Origin: an uncultured Pelagibacteraceae bacterium
Lineage (GTDB): Bacteria; Pseudomonadota; Alphaproteobacteria; Pelagibacterales; Pelagibacteraceae
Direction of reading: 5' to 3'
Length of the DNA stretch: 64,000 nt
NCBI GenBank assembly: GCA_902560565.1
Contig: CACEMG010000004.1
Location: 23,929 to 87,928, forward strand
Shown in pieces: positions 36,309 to 44,991 of this stretch. The position numbers and the translations under genes are program-made. Under the pieces are notes generated by a model, which ran no database searches, had not been told where the DNA came from, and saw only the letters and a list, made by a program, of their open reading frames with translations. How positions within the stretch are numbered: position 1 is the stretch's first letter; each line of letters starts with the position of its first letter.

Positions 36309-37578
36309 CTGGTTTGTATGGACCTTCTGGTTTTACACTAATGTAATCTGCTTGATCTTTAGATAAAGGTGTTAGTTTCGCTCCAACTTTTTCTAAGTGT
36401 AATCTAGCAACTTTTTCATCAAGATGTTTTGGTAAAACATAGACTTTCTTTTCGTATTTTTCTGAATTGTTCCACAATTCAATTTGTGCCGTAACTTGAT
36501 TTGTAAAAGATGCACTCATTACAAAACTTGGATGGCCAGTTGCACATCCTAAATTTACTAATCTACCCTCTGCTAATAGAATTAATCTTTTATTATCTGG
36601 AAAAGTAATTTCATGAACTTGTGGTTTAATCTCGTCCCATTTATAATTCTTTAAAGCCTCAACTTGTATTTCATTATCAAAGTGGCCAATATTACATAAA
36701 ATTGATCTATCCTTCATAGCTCTCATGTGGTCAGCGGTAACTATATCTTTATTACCAGTAGCTGTAACGACAATATCAGCTTGACCTATCATCTCATCCA
36801 TAAGAACAACTTCGTATCCTTCCATTGCAGCTTGTAGTGCACAAATTGGGTCTGTCTCTGTTATCATTACTCTTGCACCACTTTGTCTTAAAGATGCAGC
36901 ACTTCCTTTACCAACATCACCAAAGCCTGCAACGATCGCAACTTTTCCCGACATCATCACATCTGTAGCTCTCTTGATACCATCTACTAAACTTTCCCTA
37001 CATCCATACAAGTTATCAAATTTTGATTTTGTGACTGAGTCATTTACATTTATAGCTGGCACCATCAGAGTTCCTTGCTCTTCCATTTTTTTGAGAGCTA
37101 AAACTCCAGTCGTTGTCTCTTCACTTAAACCTTTTATATCCTTTAATAATTCTTTATATTCTTTATGCATTAGTGCAGTTAGATCTCCACCATCATCTAA
37201 TATCATATTAGGTTTCCAATCTTTTCTGCCTTCAATAGTTTGTTTTACACACCACCAATACTCTTCTTCTGTTTCACCTTTCCAAGCAAATACTGGAATA
37301 CCAGCTTTTGCGATAGCTGCTGCTGCGTGATCTTGTGTAGAAAATATGTTACATGAAGACCATCTTACTTCGGCTCCAAGATCTACCAATGTTTCGATTA
37401 AAACTGCAGTTTGAATAGTCATATGAAGACAACCAAGAATCTTAGCGCCTTTTAAAGGGGATTTACCCTTATACTCTTTTCTCAGTGCCATTAAACCTGG
37501 CATCTCAGTCTCAGCTAAAGAAATTTCTTTTCTTCCGAAATCAGCTTGGGATATGTCTTTTACTTTATAATCTGGCAT
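36292..37578 (-). CDS. ahcY: Adenosylhomocysteinase
   Basis: Hydrolyses S-adenosylhomocysteine to adenosine and homocysteine, recycling the product of methylations in the cytosol. The 428-residue length is normal. Signatures are [29 protein letters not shown] and the NAD-binding [20 protein letters not shown], with [20 protein letters not shown]. It lies 45 bases downstream of chvG and overlaps the tsaE-amgK gene, in the order kinase, ahcY, tsaE that I recall from several alphaproteobacteria. Confidence 0.97.
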   Translation of the reverse strand: MPDYKVKDISQADFGRKEISLAETEMPGLMALRKEYKGKSPLKGAKILGCLHMTIQTAVLIETLVDLGAEVRWSSCNIFSTQDHAAAAIAKAGIPVFAWKGETEEEYWWCVKQTIEGRKDWKPNMILDDGGDLTALMHKEYKELLKDIKGLSEETTTGVLALKKMEEQGTLMVPAINVNDSVTKSKFDNLYGCRESLVDGIKRATDVMMSGKVAIVAGFGDVGKGSAASLRQSGARVMITETDPICALQAAMEGYEVVLMDEMIGQADIVVTATGNKDIVTADHMRAMKDRSILCNIGHFDNEIQVEALKNYKWDEIKPQVHEITFPDNKRLILLAEGRLVNLGCATGHPSFVMSASFTNQVTAQIELWNNSEKYEKKVYVLPKHLDEKVARLHLEKVGAKLTPLSKDQADYISVKPEGPYKPDAYRY

Positions 37579-37623
37579 AAGAGCGATTTTGTAACAGTAT
37601 AATTTTAAATAATCAACTTTTCA

Positions 37624-39147
37624 TTACGCTGAGGGGAAAATAATTTCAATTTTTGCACCCTTTCCCCTATTATTGTTACTTGCGCTAATTGTACCACCAT
37701 GAAGATCAATCAAATTTTTCACTATATTTAATCCAAGTCCAGAATGTTCTCCAAATTTTCCAGGTCTATTACTGTAAAATCTCTTAAATATTTTTTTTGT
37801 ATCATTTTCCTTAAAACCAGATCCTTCATCTAACACATCAAGCATTACCGAATTATTTTTTTTTGAGAGCTTTACTATGATTTTTTTATTATCTTCGCTA
37901 AATGAAATAGAATTTTCAAGTAAATTTGCTAAAATTTGTTCAATTCTGTTTTCAATTCCCATAATCTCAATCTTGTTTCCATTCTGGTTTGAATTTAGAG
38001 AAATTTTTATTCCTCTTTTGTTCATATATATACTATTAAAATCATCAACTACTGAGGTAACAATTGGTCTTAGATCAATTTTTTTCATCTGCTCTTTTGT
38101 AATTGCAACTTCATCTTTAAGCATTTGAGAATAATCAGTAATAAGTCTTTCTATACGTTCAACATCGTGACTTAAGATTTTAACAAGTTTATCTCTTTGG
38201 TTTTTATCATCTGTTTCTGAAATAATCTCAGATGCACTTTTAAGGGATGCAAGTGGATTTCGGATTTCATGAACAAGATCAGTGGAAAAATTTTCAGCAC
38301 TATCAGCTCGTTTTTGAAGCTCATGGGTCATGTCATCTAATGAGCTTGATAATACACCGAGCTCATCACCTCTTTTTTTTAAATTTTGTATATTTGTTTT
38401 TTTTTCACTTTTATCTTTAATAATTTTTGTATAATCGACAAGATTTTTAATTGGTTTTAAAAAATATCTATTTAATACAAAAGAAAAAACAAAAATAACT
38501 AATGTTACTAATATAGCTGTTCTAATAACAAAATTTTTTCTTTCATCTATAGCTGTTTTAATGTCGTTAGCGCGTTCAGCTACTAAAATATAACCAACAT
38601 TTTCATCACTAATTATAAAATTTTTAAGAGTATTCAATATAAATTGATCATAATATTCTTCTGTATAAGTGAATGGTTTTCCATATTCTTTTGAATTAAA
38701 ATAATCTCTAGTAATATCACTTAAATTTTTCTGAACATTTTTTTTATTATTGCTTGATGCTTTTTCAATATCTGTATTAATATTATCAAATTCTATTTGA
38801 TCAGTTCTTTGTGAAAAAGATCGTGGATCCAAGTCTAATGTATCAGTGTCTGCGATAACGTTATATTCAGTATCTAGAAAAATTACTCTGTCTAAACTTT
38901 GAAATAAAAATCCTGTTGAAAATAAAAATCTTCTTAAATCTTCTTTATTAAAATTTATTTTCAATCTTTTAATGTGATCAGTTGTATTATTAATTACAGC
39001 TATATGATTTGAAGTTTTTTTGTAAATTAAATTTGGCTTTGAAAAATTTAAATAAACTATTGTCAGGATTCCAATAACTATAAAAATAATAAGATTTACA
39101 AATAAAAATTTTTTTAAAATTGAGAAATTCTTTAATATAGAACCCAT
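37624..39147 (-). CDS. chvG: ChvG-like sensor histidine kinase
   Basis: A 507-residue inner-membrane kinase with two membrane segments (about residues 11-33 and 208-228), a periplasmic domain of about 170 residues between them, a HAMP linker, the phosphoacceptor histidine in LVHEIRNPLASLKSA (about residue 290), and an ATPase domain with NLLENSISFS and GEHSGLGLNIVKNL. ChvG proteins of alphaproteobacteria sense acid and envelope stress and phosphorylate ChvI. The response regulator lies 3 bases upstream on the same strand. Confidence 0.85.
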   Translation of the reverse strand: MGSILKNFSILKKFLFVNLIIFIVIGILTIVYLNFSKPNLIYKKTSNHIAVINNTTDHIKRLKINFNKEDLRRFLFSTGFLFQSLDRVIFLDTEYNVIADTDTLDLDPRSFSQRTDQIEFDNINTDIEKASSNNKKNVQKNLSDITRDYFNSKEYGKPFTYTEEYYDQFILNTLKNFIISDENVGYILVAERANDIKTAIDERKNFVIRTAILVTLVIFVFSFVLNRYFLKPIKNLVDYTKIIKDKSEKKTNIQNLKKRGDELGVLSSSLDDMTHELQKRADSAENFSTDLVHEIRNPLASLKSASEIISETDDKNQRDKLVKILSHDVERIERLITDYSQMLKDEVAITKEQMKKIDLRPIVTSVVDDFNSIYMNKRGIKISLNSNQNGNKIEIMGIENRIEQILANLLENSISFSEDNKKIIVKLSKKNNSVMLDVLDEGSGFKENDTKKIFKRFYSNRPGKFGEHSGLGLNIVKNLIDLHGGTISASNNNRGKGAKIEIIFPSA

Positions 39148-39150
39148 TAA

Positions 39151-39852
39151 TTAACTTACATTCCATCTATAACCACTTCCATACCTTGTTTCAATAGCAG
39201 AGAAGTTTTGGTCGACTTTTTTAAATTTTTTTCTAATCCTTTTAACATGACTATCAATTGTTCTGTCTTCAATATCAGTATCTTCTCTATAGGCAATGTC
39301 CATTAATTGGGATCTCTCTTTTATTATTCCCGGTCTTTTTGCAAGTTCCTGAACTATTAAAAATTCTGTAGTTGTAAGTTTATCTGGTAATTGATTTCCA
39401 TCCCATTCACATTCTAATTGTGAAGGATCAAGTTTTAATTTGCCATGTGAAATTACATTTTTCGTCTCTTCAATAGGATTTAGATTTTTTTTCCTTAATT
39501 GAACCCTTATTCTCTCAATTAATACTTTAATAGAAAAACCTCCAGACTTTTTTACAAAATCATCAGCACCTAATTTAAGTCCTAATAATTCATCAATTTC
39601 ATCATCTTTCGAGGTTAGGAAAATTACAGGTAAGGTTGTTTTTTTTCTAAGTTTTTTTAATAACTCTTCACCATCCATTTTCGGCATCTTTATATCAATT
39701 ATTGCTAAATCTGGTGGCTGTCTTGTTAGACCAATCAAAGCGCTTTCTCCGTCTAAATAAGTTTGAACCTTAAAACCCTCTTTTTCTAGAGCAATACTTA
39801 TACTAGTTAAAATATTTCTATCATCATCAATTAACGCAATAGTTTGTTTCAT
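39151..39852 (-). CDS. chvI: ChvI-like OmpR-family response regulator
   Basis: A 233-residue transcription factor. The receiver domain has acidic DDDRN, the phosphoacceptor aspartate in LAIIDIKMPKMDGEEL (about residue 55) and the lysine in GADDFVKKSGG; the C-terminal winged helix has ERSQLMDIAYREDTDIEDRTIDSHVKRIRKKF. This arrangement and the adjacent kinase match ChvI. Its targets cannot be read from the window; in relatives it controls envelope and exopolysaccharide genes. It is the first gene of the five-gene minus-strand group. Confidence 0.88.
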   Translation of the reverse strand: MKQTIALIDDDRNILTSISIALEKEGFKVQTYLDGESALIGLTRQPPDLAIIDIKMPKMDGEELLKKLRKKTTLPVIFLTSKDDEIDELLGLKLGADDFVKKSGGFSIKVLIERIRVQLRKKNLNPIEETKNVISHGKLKLDPSQLECEWDGNQLPDKLTTTEFLIVQELAKRPGIIKERSQLMDIAYREDTDIEDRTIDSHVKRIRKKFKKVDQNFSAIETRYGSGYRWNVS

Positions 39853-39914
39853 AAATATGTATCTACTTATACAAATACTAAATTGTTCCTATTTGGGCAA
39901 GATTACCGAAAAAA

Positions 39915-42689
39915 CTAATGTAGTAACCCCCAATTTTCTCCACTATTTACATCTACTGTGAGAGGCGTTGAGAATGAATGAAGATCGCTATCCTTTACAC
40001 TAGTCATTTCTTGTCTTATCAAATTTGTGAAGTTTTTTTCACTTTCCTTTGGAACTTCAAATATTAGTTCGTCATGGATTTGAAGTAACATTTTAAATTT
40101 TTTTTCTTGATCCTCCTCAATTCTTTTTGAAATTCTTATCATCGCTAATCTCATAATTTCAGCAGCAGATCCCTGGATTGGCGCATTAATAGCTGCTCTT
40201 TCTTGAAAATTTCTTATATTAAAATTTTTATCATTAATTCCGGTTATATGACTTCTTCTACCAAAAATATTATTAACATATCCACTCTTCCTACAAAATT
40301 TTATAGTGTCGTTCATATAGTCTTTAATTTCTGGAAATTTTTTAAAGTATGAATTTAAAAATTCTGCAGCTTCATTATTTGATACCATAATCTGTTTTGC
40401 TAAGCCGTATTGAGAAATTCCATAAATAATTCCAAAATTAATCGCTTTTGCTTTTCTTCTCATATCTGAATTAATTTCGCTTATTTTAACGTTAAATACT
40501 TGGCTGGCTGTAAGTGAATGAATATCTTGTTGATTATTAAAAGCTTTTTTCAATTCTTTTACATCTGCTAAATCTGCCAAAATTCTCATTTCAATTTGAT
40601 TATAATCTGCCGATATTAAAATATTTCCTTTTTCAGAAACAAAAGATTTTCTTATATCCTTCCCATCTTCAGTTTTAATCGGTATATTTTGTAAATTTGG
40701 ATCACTTGAAGCCAATCTGCCTGTTGTCGTTGCGGCCAATAAAAAAGAAGTATGAACTCTTTTTGTTTTAGGATTAATATGCTCTTGCAAAGAGTCTGAG
40801 TAAGTATTTTTAAGTTTAGAAATTTGTCTCCACTCTAATATAAGTTTTGGAAATTCATTACCCTTGAAAGCTAAATCCTCTAAAACTGATGCACTAGTAG
40901 CAAAACTACCTTTTTTTGTTTTTTTAAGAGAAGCTATCTTTAAATCTTCATACATAATTTCACCAAGTTGCTTTGTTGAAGCAATATTAAATTTTTTCTT
41001 GGAAATTTTGTAAATTTTATCTTCAATTGAAGAGATTTTTTTTTCAAATTTTTTTGACAGAATATTTAAAAATTTCTGGTCTACTTTTACTCCTTGAATC
41101 TCCATATTAGCTAATATTTCAATTAAAGGCTTTTCAAATAATTCATAAATATTTTCAAGTTTTTCCCTAATCAAATTTTTCTTAAATAATTTATACAATC
41201 TAAAAGTTACATCAGCATCCTCAGCTGCATATTCAGTAGCTTTTTTTATTTCAACTTGATCAAAAGTAAGTTGCTTTTTACCTGATCCTACTAAATCTTT
41301 ATAGGATATTGTTTTATGTCCTAAGTGAAGCTCTGAAAGTGTATCCATATTATGTCTATTTTTACCTGCATCAAGCACGTATGACATAAGCATAGTATCT
41401 TCCATTGAGTTTATTATTATTCCTCGATGGTAAAAAATTATATAGTCAAATTTTATATTTTGCCCTATTTTTTTAATTGATTTATCCTCTAAGATCGGTT
41501 TAATTTTTTGAATTACCTTATTAGTATCTAGCACATCTTTACCATTATGCTTTAAAGGTATGTAGCAAGCTTTTCCGATATCAGTAGATAAAGATATTCC
41601 TACTAATTCAGCTAGATGAGGATCTAGAGAAGTTGTCTCGGTATCTATACATAATTCTCCCTTCTCCTCTGCATCTTTTAACCAATTGTCAACATCTCCT
41701 AATTTATTGAGCAATTTATATTTTGTTCGATCAATACTTGATATCTCTTTTCCTTTTAAAGATGGTGTATCTTTTTCTTTTAATTTAGGTTCTCCGTACT
41801 GTGATATGACGCTACTTAAGAGCCTATTAAATTCCATTTCTCTTAAAAATTCATATAGTTTATCTTTATCTACGTTTTTTATTACAAAATCATCTAATTT
41901 ATTTTTAATAGGTACATCTTTTTTTAAAGTTACCAATTTTTTACTTATTAGAGCTTTATCTTTATTTTCTAAAATAGTTTCTCTTCTCTTGTTCTGTTTA
42001 ATTTCATGAGCTTTTGATAGAAGTTTTTCCAAGTTTCCGTATTTATTAATTAATTCCGCAGCAGTTTTAACACCAATACCCGGTACTCCTGGAACGTTGT
42101 CACTGGTATCGCCTGCTAATGATTGTACATCAATTACTTTGTCAGACTTGACACCAAATTTTTTTATAACATCTTCTTCTCCTAAAAATTTATTTTTCAT
42201 AGGATCATAAATTCTTACATTCTTGCTGAATAGCTGCATTAAATCTTTATCAGATGATACAATTGTAACCTTAGCCCCAATTTTTAAGATTTGTTCTACA
42301 TAAGTTGCAATTAAATCATCTGCTTCATAATTAATAAGTTCTACAGATGGTAAATTGAATGCCATTACTGATTTTCTTATAAAATCAAATTGAGGAATTA
42401 AATCATCAGGAGCGTCAGATCTATTTGCTTTATAATCTTTATAGATTTCATTCCTAAAATTTTTTCTTGCAGAGTCAAATATGACCGCAAAGTGTGTGGG
42501 TTTTTGCAAATTTTCTTTTGATTTAGAGTCCTCAAGCAACTTAAATAACATATTGCAAAAGCCGTTTACTGCCCCTGTAGGCATGCCATCACTTTTCCTG
42601 CTTAAAGGTGGTAAAGCATAATATGCTCTAAAGATATATCCTGAACCATCAACTAAATAAAAATGATCGCTTTTTTTAATTTTGTTCAT
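39915..42689 (-). CDS. polA: DNA polymerase I
   Basis: A 924-residue repair and lagging-strand polymerase. It has the N-terminal 5'-3' exonuclease (FYLVDGSGYIFRAYYALPPL, about residues 10-29, with DKDLMQLF and DTSDNVPGVPGIG), an intact 3'-5' proofreading domain (CIDTETTSLDP near residue 347 and EYAAEDADVTFRLY), and the polymerase domain with SADYNQIEMRILA, RRKAKAINFGIIYGIS and QIHDELIFEV. Retention of both exonucleases contrasts with bacteria that have lost proofreading. Confidence 0.98.
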   Translation of the reverse strand: MNKIKKSDHFYLVDGSGYIFRAYYALPPLSRKSDGMPTGAVNGFCNMLFKLLEDSKSKENLQKPTHFAVIFDSARKNFRNEIYKDYKANRSDAPDDLIPQFDFIRKSVMAFNLPSVELINYEADDLIATYVEQILKIGAKVTIVSSDKDLMQLFSKNVRIYDPMKNKFLGEEDVIKKFGVKSDKVIDVQSLAGDTSDNVPGVPGIGVKTAAELINKYGNLEKLLSKAHEIKQNKRRETILENKDKALISKKLVTLKKDVPIKNKLDDFVIKNVDKDKLYEFLREMEFNRLLSSVISQYGEPKLKEKDTPSLKGKEISSIDRTKYKLLNKLGDVDNWLKDAEEKGELCIDTETTSLDPHLAELVGISLSTDIGKACYIPLKHNGKDVLDTNKVIQKIKPILEDKSIKKIGQNIKFDYIIFYHRGIIINSMEDTMLMSYVLDAGKNRHNMDTLSELHLGHKTISYKDLVGSGKKQLTFDQVEIKKATEYAAEDADVTFRLYKLFKKNLIREKLENIYELFEKPLIEILANMEIQGVKVDQKFLNILSKKFEKKISSIEDKIYKISKKKFNIASTKQLGEIMYEDLKIASLKKTKKGSFATSASVLEDLAFKGNEFPKLILEWRQISKLKNTYSDSLQEHINPKTKRVHTSFLLAATTTGRLASSDPNLQNIPIKTEDGKDIRKSFVSEKGNILISADYNQIEMRILADLADVKELKKAFNNQQDIHSLTASQVFNVKISEINSDMRRKAKAINFGIIYGISQYGLAKQIMVSNNEAAEFLNSYFKKFPEIKDYMNDTIKFCRKSGYVNNIFGRRSHITGINDKNFNIRNFQERAAINAPIQGSAAEIMRLAMIRISKRIEEDQEKKFKMLLQIHDELIFEVPKESEKNFTNLIRQEMTSVKDSDLHSFSTPLTVDVNSGENWGLLH

Positions 42690-42739
42690 TAATAAATGTT
42701 AACTTAATGTACACGAATGTTATAAATGTATAAATCATT

Positions 42740-43669
42740 ATGGAAAAAAAAAATGTATTGTCAGTAAAAAATTTAAGCAAAATTTACTCTAAAAACAATT
42801 TGGAACCAGTAAATGCTTTAAACAATTTAAACTTAGACGTGAAACAAGGTGAGATTTTTGGGTTATTGGGCCCTAATGGAGCAGGTAAGTCTACTTTCAT
42901 AAATATATTAGGAGGAACTGTAATTAAGTCAGAAGGAATGGTTAATGTATGGGGCTATGACTTAGATAAGGATCCGAGACAGGTAAGAGCCTCCTTGGGG
43001 ATAGTGCCTCAGGAGGTGAATTTAGATCCATTTTTTAATCCAAGAAGACTTTTGGAGCTACATGCAGGAATGTACGGCATTAAAAAAAAAGATCGTATAA
43101 CTGATGAGATTTTAAAATTAGTTTCTCTTGAAGATAACGCAGATAGCTACGCAAGAAGTTTATCAGGAGGAATGAAAAGAAGATTATTGATAGCTAAAGC
43201 TCTGGTTCATAAACCCCCAATTTTAATATTAGATGAACCAACAGCTGGTGTGGATGTTGAGCTTAGAAAGCATCTTTGGGAAAACGTTAAACTTTTAAAC
43301 AATATAGGTGTTACAATTATTTTAACCACGCATTACCTTATAGAAGCGGAGGAAATGTGTGATCGAATTGGAATTTTAAGCAACGGCAATTTAGTCGCCT
43401 TGGATACAACAAAAAATTTAATAAATAAAATACAAACAAAAATCGTCACTTTTACAATCAATGAAAAGACTAATATGAGCAGTATACCCTTAAAATCTTT
43501 AAAAATTTTATCTCAAGAGGACAATAAAATAACATTATCTTATGAAAAAAATTCTATTAAAATTGATGAAATAATTTCTTATTTTTCTGATAAAAATATA
43601 AATATTTTAGATATTTCTACAGATGATGCAAATATTGAGGATGTCTATACATCTTTAATTAAAAACTAG
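42740..43669 (+). CDS. ABC transporter ATP-binding protein, CcmA/YadG type
   Basis: A 309-residue ATPase with Walker A GLLGPNGAGKSTF (about residues 39-51), the signature LSGGMKRRLLIAKALV (about residue 136), Walker B ILILDEPTAGVDVE and the H-loop TTHYL. A C-terminal extension of about 80 residues resembles ABC-2 export ATPases (drug, lipid or polysaccharide). Such proteins normally work with an ABC-2 permease, but the next gene is bioY and no permease lies on either side. It is divergent from polA. Confidence 0.85.
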   Translation: MEKKNVLSVKNLSKIYSKNNLEPVNALNNLNLDVKQGEIFGLLGPNGAGKSTFINILGGTVIKSEGMVNVWGYDLDKDPRQVRASLGIVPQEVNLDPFFNPRRLLELHAGMYGIKKKDRITDEILKLVSLEDNADSYARSLSGGMKRRLLIAKALVHKPPILILDEPTAGVDVELRKHLWENVKLLNNIGVTIILTTHYLIEAEEMCDRIGILSNGNLVALDTTKNLINKIQTKIVTFTINEKTNMSSIPLKSLKILSQEDNKITLSYEKNSIKIDEIISYFSDKNINILDISTDDANIEDVYTSLIKN

Positions 43670-43701
43670 TAATAATGGTTGATTAACTGTAAAGTATATA
43701 A

Positions 43702-44253
43702 ATGGAAAACATAAGTATATCTAATAATCAAAAAATCTTGAAAAATTTTTTTATTGTTGTTCTTGGCTCAATTTTATTAACTATCTCGGCAAAAATAAAA
43801 ATACCTTTTTATCCAGTACCAATGACAATGCAAACTTTTGTGGTTCTTTTTTTAGGAATATCATTTGGCTATAAAATTGCAGTTGCAACAGTCTCTGTTT
43901 ATCTTGTTGAAGGTTTGTTAGGACTTCCTGTTTTCTCAAACTCTCCAGAAAAAGGGGTTGGTTTAGCATACTTTGTAGGACCTACAATGGGATATTTAAT
44001 TGGTTTTTTATTTTCAGCTTTTTTTGCAGGTTTTTTAAATTTTAAAACTAATTTAATTTTAATATTTATTAAACTTTTATTCTCGGTTTTCTTTATTTAT
44101 TTTTTTGGCATTGTTTGGTTGGGTATTTTAATTGGATGGGAAAAACCTATATTTAAGCTTGGATTTTTTCCATTTATTTATGCAGAGATATTTAAAATTT
44201 TACTGCTTACTTTTTTAACTTCAAAAGTTATTAAAATTAGAAAATTTATTTAG
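43702..44253 (+). CDS. bioY: Biotin transporter BioY
   Basis: A 183-residue inner-membrane protein with five to six hydrophobic segments and the BioY signature IPFYPVPMTMQTFVVLFLGISFGYKIAVATVSVYLVEGLLGLPVF (split across about residues 33-77), then YFVGPTMGYLIGFLFSAFF. BioY is the substrate-binding unit of energy-coupling-factor biotin uptake, and can act alone in some bacteria. No EcfA/EcfT partner is present. It starts 32 bases after the ABC ATPase, and its 3' end overlaps the regA gene by 8 bases. Confidence 0.92.
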   Translation: MENISISNNQKILKNFFIVVLGSILLTISAKIKIPFYPVPMTMQTFVVLFLGISFGYKIAVATVSVYLVEGLLGLPVFSNSPEKGVGLAYFVGPTMGYLIGFLFSAFFAGFLNFKTNLILIFIKLLFSVFFIYFFGIVWLGILIGWEKPIFKLGFFPFIYAEIFKILLLTFLTSKVIKIRKFI

Positions 44254-44803
44254 GCGATCTTTTATATAAAATTCTTTGCAACGTACGTCTATGCATCTTT
44301 AACCTTCTTGCAGTCTCTGATACATTTCTGTTGCATAACTCGAATACTCTATGTATATGTTCCCATTTTACACGGTCGGCAGACATAGGATTTTCGGGAG
44401 GTTGGGCTTTAGTTTTAGGGTCAGCTAAAAGAGCTTTTTCAATATCATCAGCATCCGCGGGCTTTGCTAAATAATCAATTGCTCCCTGTTTAATTGCTGC
44501 AACGGCAGTTGGTATATTTCCATAACCTGTAAGCATTATAATTTTGCTTTTAGAATTTATCTTTTGAAGTTCTTTTACAACTTCTAAACCATTGCCATCA
44601 CCAAGTCTTAAATCAACAACTGCAAATGCTGGATTCTTGGAGTTTATAGACGCTATGCCTGATTTTACACCCTCAGCTTGAGAGACTAAGAAACCCTTTT
44701 TTTCCATAGCTCTGGATAGCCTTTCTCTAAAGGTATTATCATCATCAACTATTAATAACGATTTATCCGCTAAATCTGTTACTTTTTGAACATTATCTGT
44801 CAT
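44246..44803 (-). CDS. ActR/RegA-type response regulator
   Basis: A 185-residue regulator of the RegA/PrrA/ActR family, which controls redox-responsive genes in alphaproteobacteria. The receiver domain has IVDDDNTF, the phosphoacceptor in FAVVDLRLGDGNGLEV (about residue 66), and AIDYLAKPADADD. The short C-terminal Fis-like helix-turn-helix ends CNRNVSETARRLKMHRRTLQRILYKRSPK, very close to the family's highly conserved sequence. No partner RegB/ActS kinase gene lies in the window. Confidence 0.9.
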   Translation of the reverse strand: MTDNVQKVTDLADKSLLIVDDDNTFRERLSRAMEKKGFLVSQAEGVKSGIASINSKNPAFAVVDLRLGDGNGLEVVKELQKINSKSKIIMLTGYGNIPTAVAAIKQGAIDYLAKPADADDIEKALLADPKTKAQPPENPMSADRVKWEHIHRVFELCNRNVSETARRLKMHRRTLQRILYKRSPK

Positions 44804-44914
44804 GAGAACCTATATAGGATTTAAAGCGGGATTTTCAATATGTCATTTTAAGTGGGAATTTAACAGCCTTAATAACATTGAAAATTTTCTTTACTTTAGG
44901 GGTCATTTCTCATA

Positions 44915-44968
44915 ATGAGTGAAGAAATTACAAATTTGCATACAAGATATGCAAATTTTTTTTGTTAA
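44915..44968 (+). CDS. Possible leader peptide ahead of the polyamine operon
   Basis: A 17-codon frame from ATG 44915 to TAA 44966-44968, reading MSEEITNLHTRYANFFC. It spans the whole terminator-like hairpin, so a ribosome moving or stalling in it would change whether the hairpin forms. No good ribosome site lies at the usual distance (AGGGG is about 12 bases upstream). In an AT-rich sequence a frame this short can occur by chance, so confidence is low. It has no recognisable relation to the enteric SpeFL peptide beyond general histidine/arginine/phenylalanine content. Confidence 0.3.
   Translation: MSEEITNLHTRYANFFC
44932..44963 (+). terminator. Terminator-like hairpin upstream of the decarboxylase gene (possible attenuator)
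   Basis: AAATTTGCATA (44932-44942) pairs perfectly with TATGCAAATTT (44948-44958) over CAAGA, followed by TTTTT to 44963. It lies 29 bases before the decarboxylase ATG in a divergent spacer where no gene ends, so its likely role is to limit read-through into the operon. Confidence 0.7.
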
Positions 44969-44991
44969 ATTTTTTTTTGCGGGGCTATGAA

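Larger units (their letters stand above)
44804..44991. other. Divergent spacer between regA and the polyamine operon
   Basis: 188 bases, among the longest non-coding stretches here. Starts of two divergent genes lie at its edges. It contains a terminator-like hairpin and a possible 17-codon leader frame, both described separately, and two long T-rich stretches close to the decarboxylase ATG. No other gene is visible. Confidence 0.6.

Noticed and set aside
37579..37623. A SAH or SAM riboswitch ahead of ahcY
   Set aside because: The gap is only 45 bases, has no stem of useful length and no resemblance to either class.
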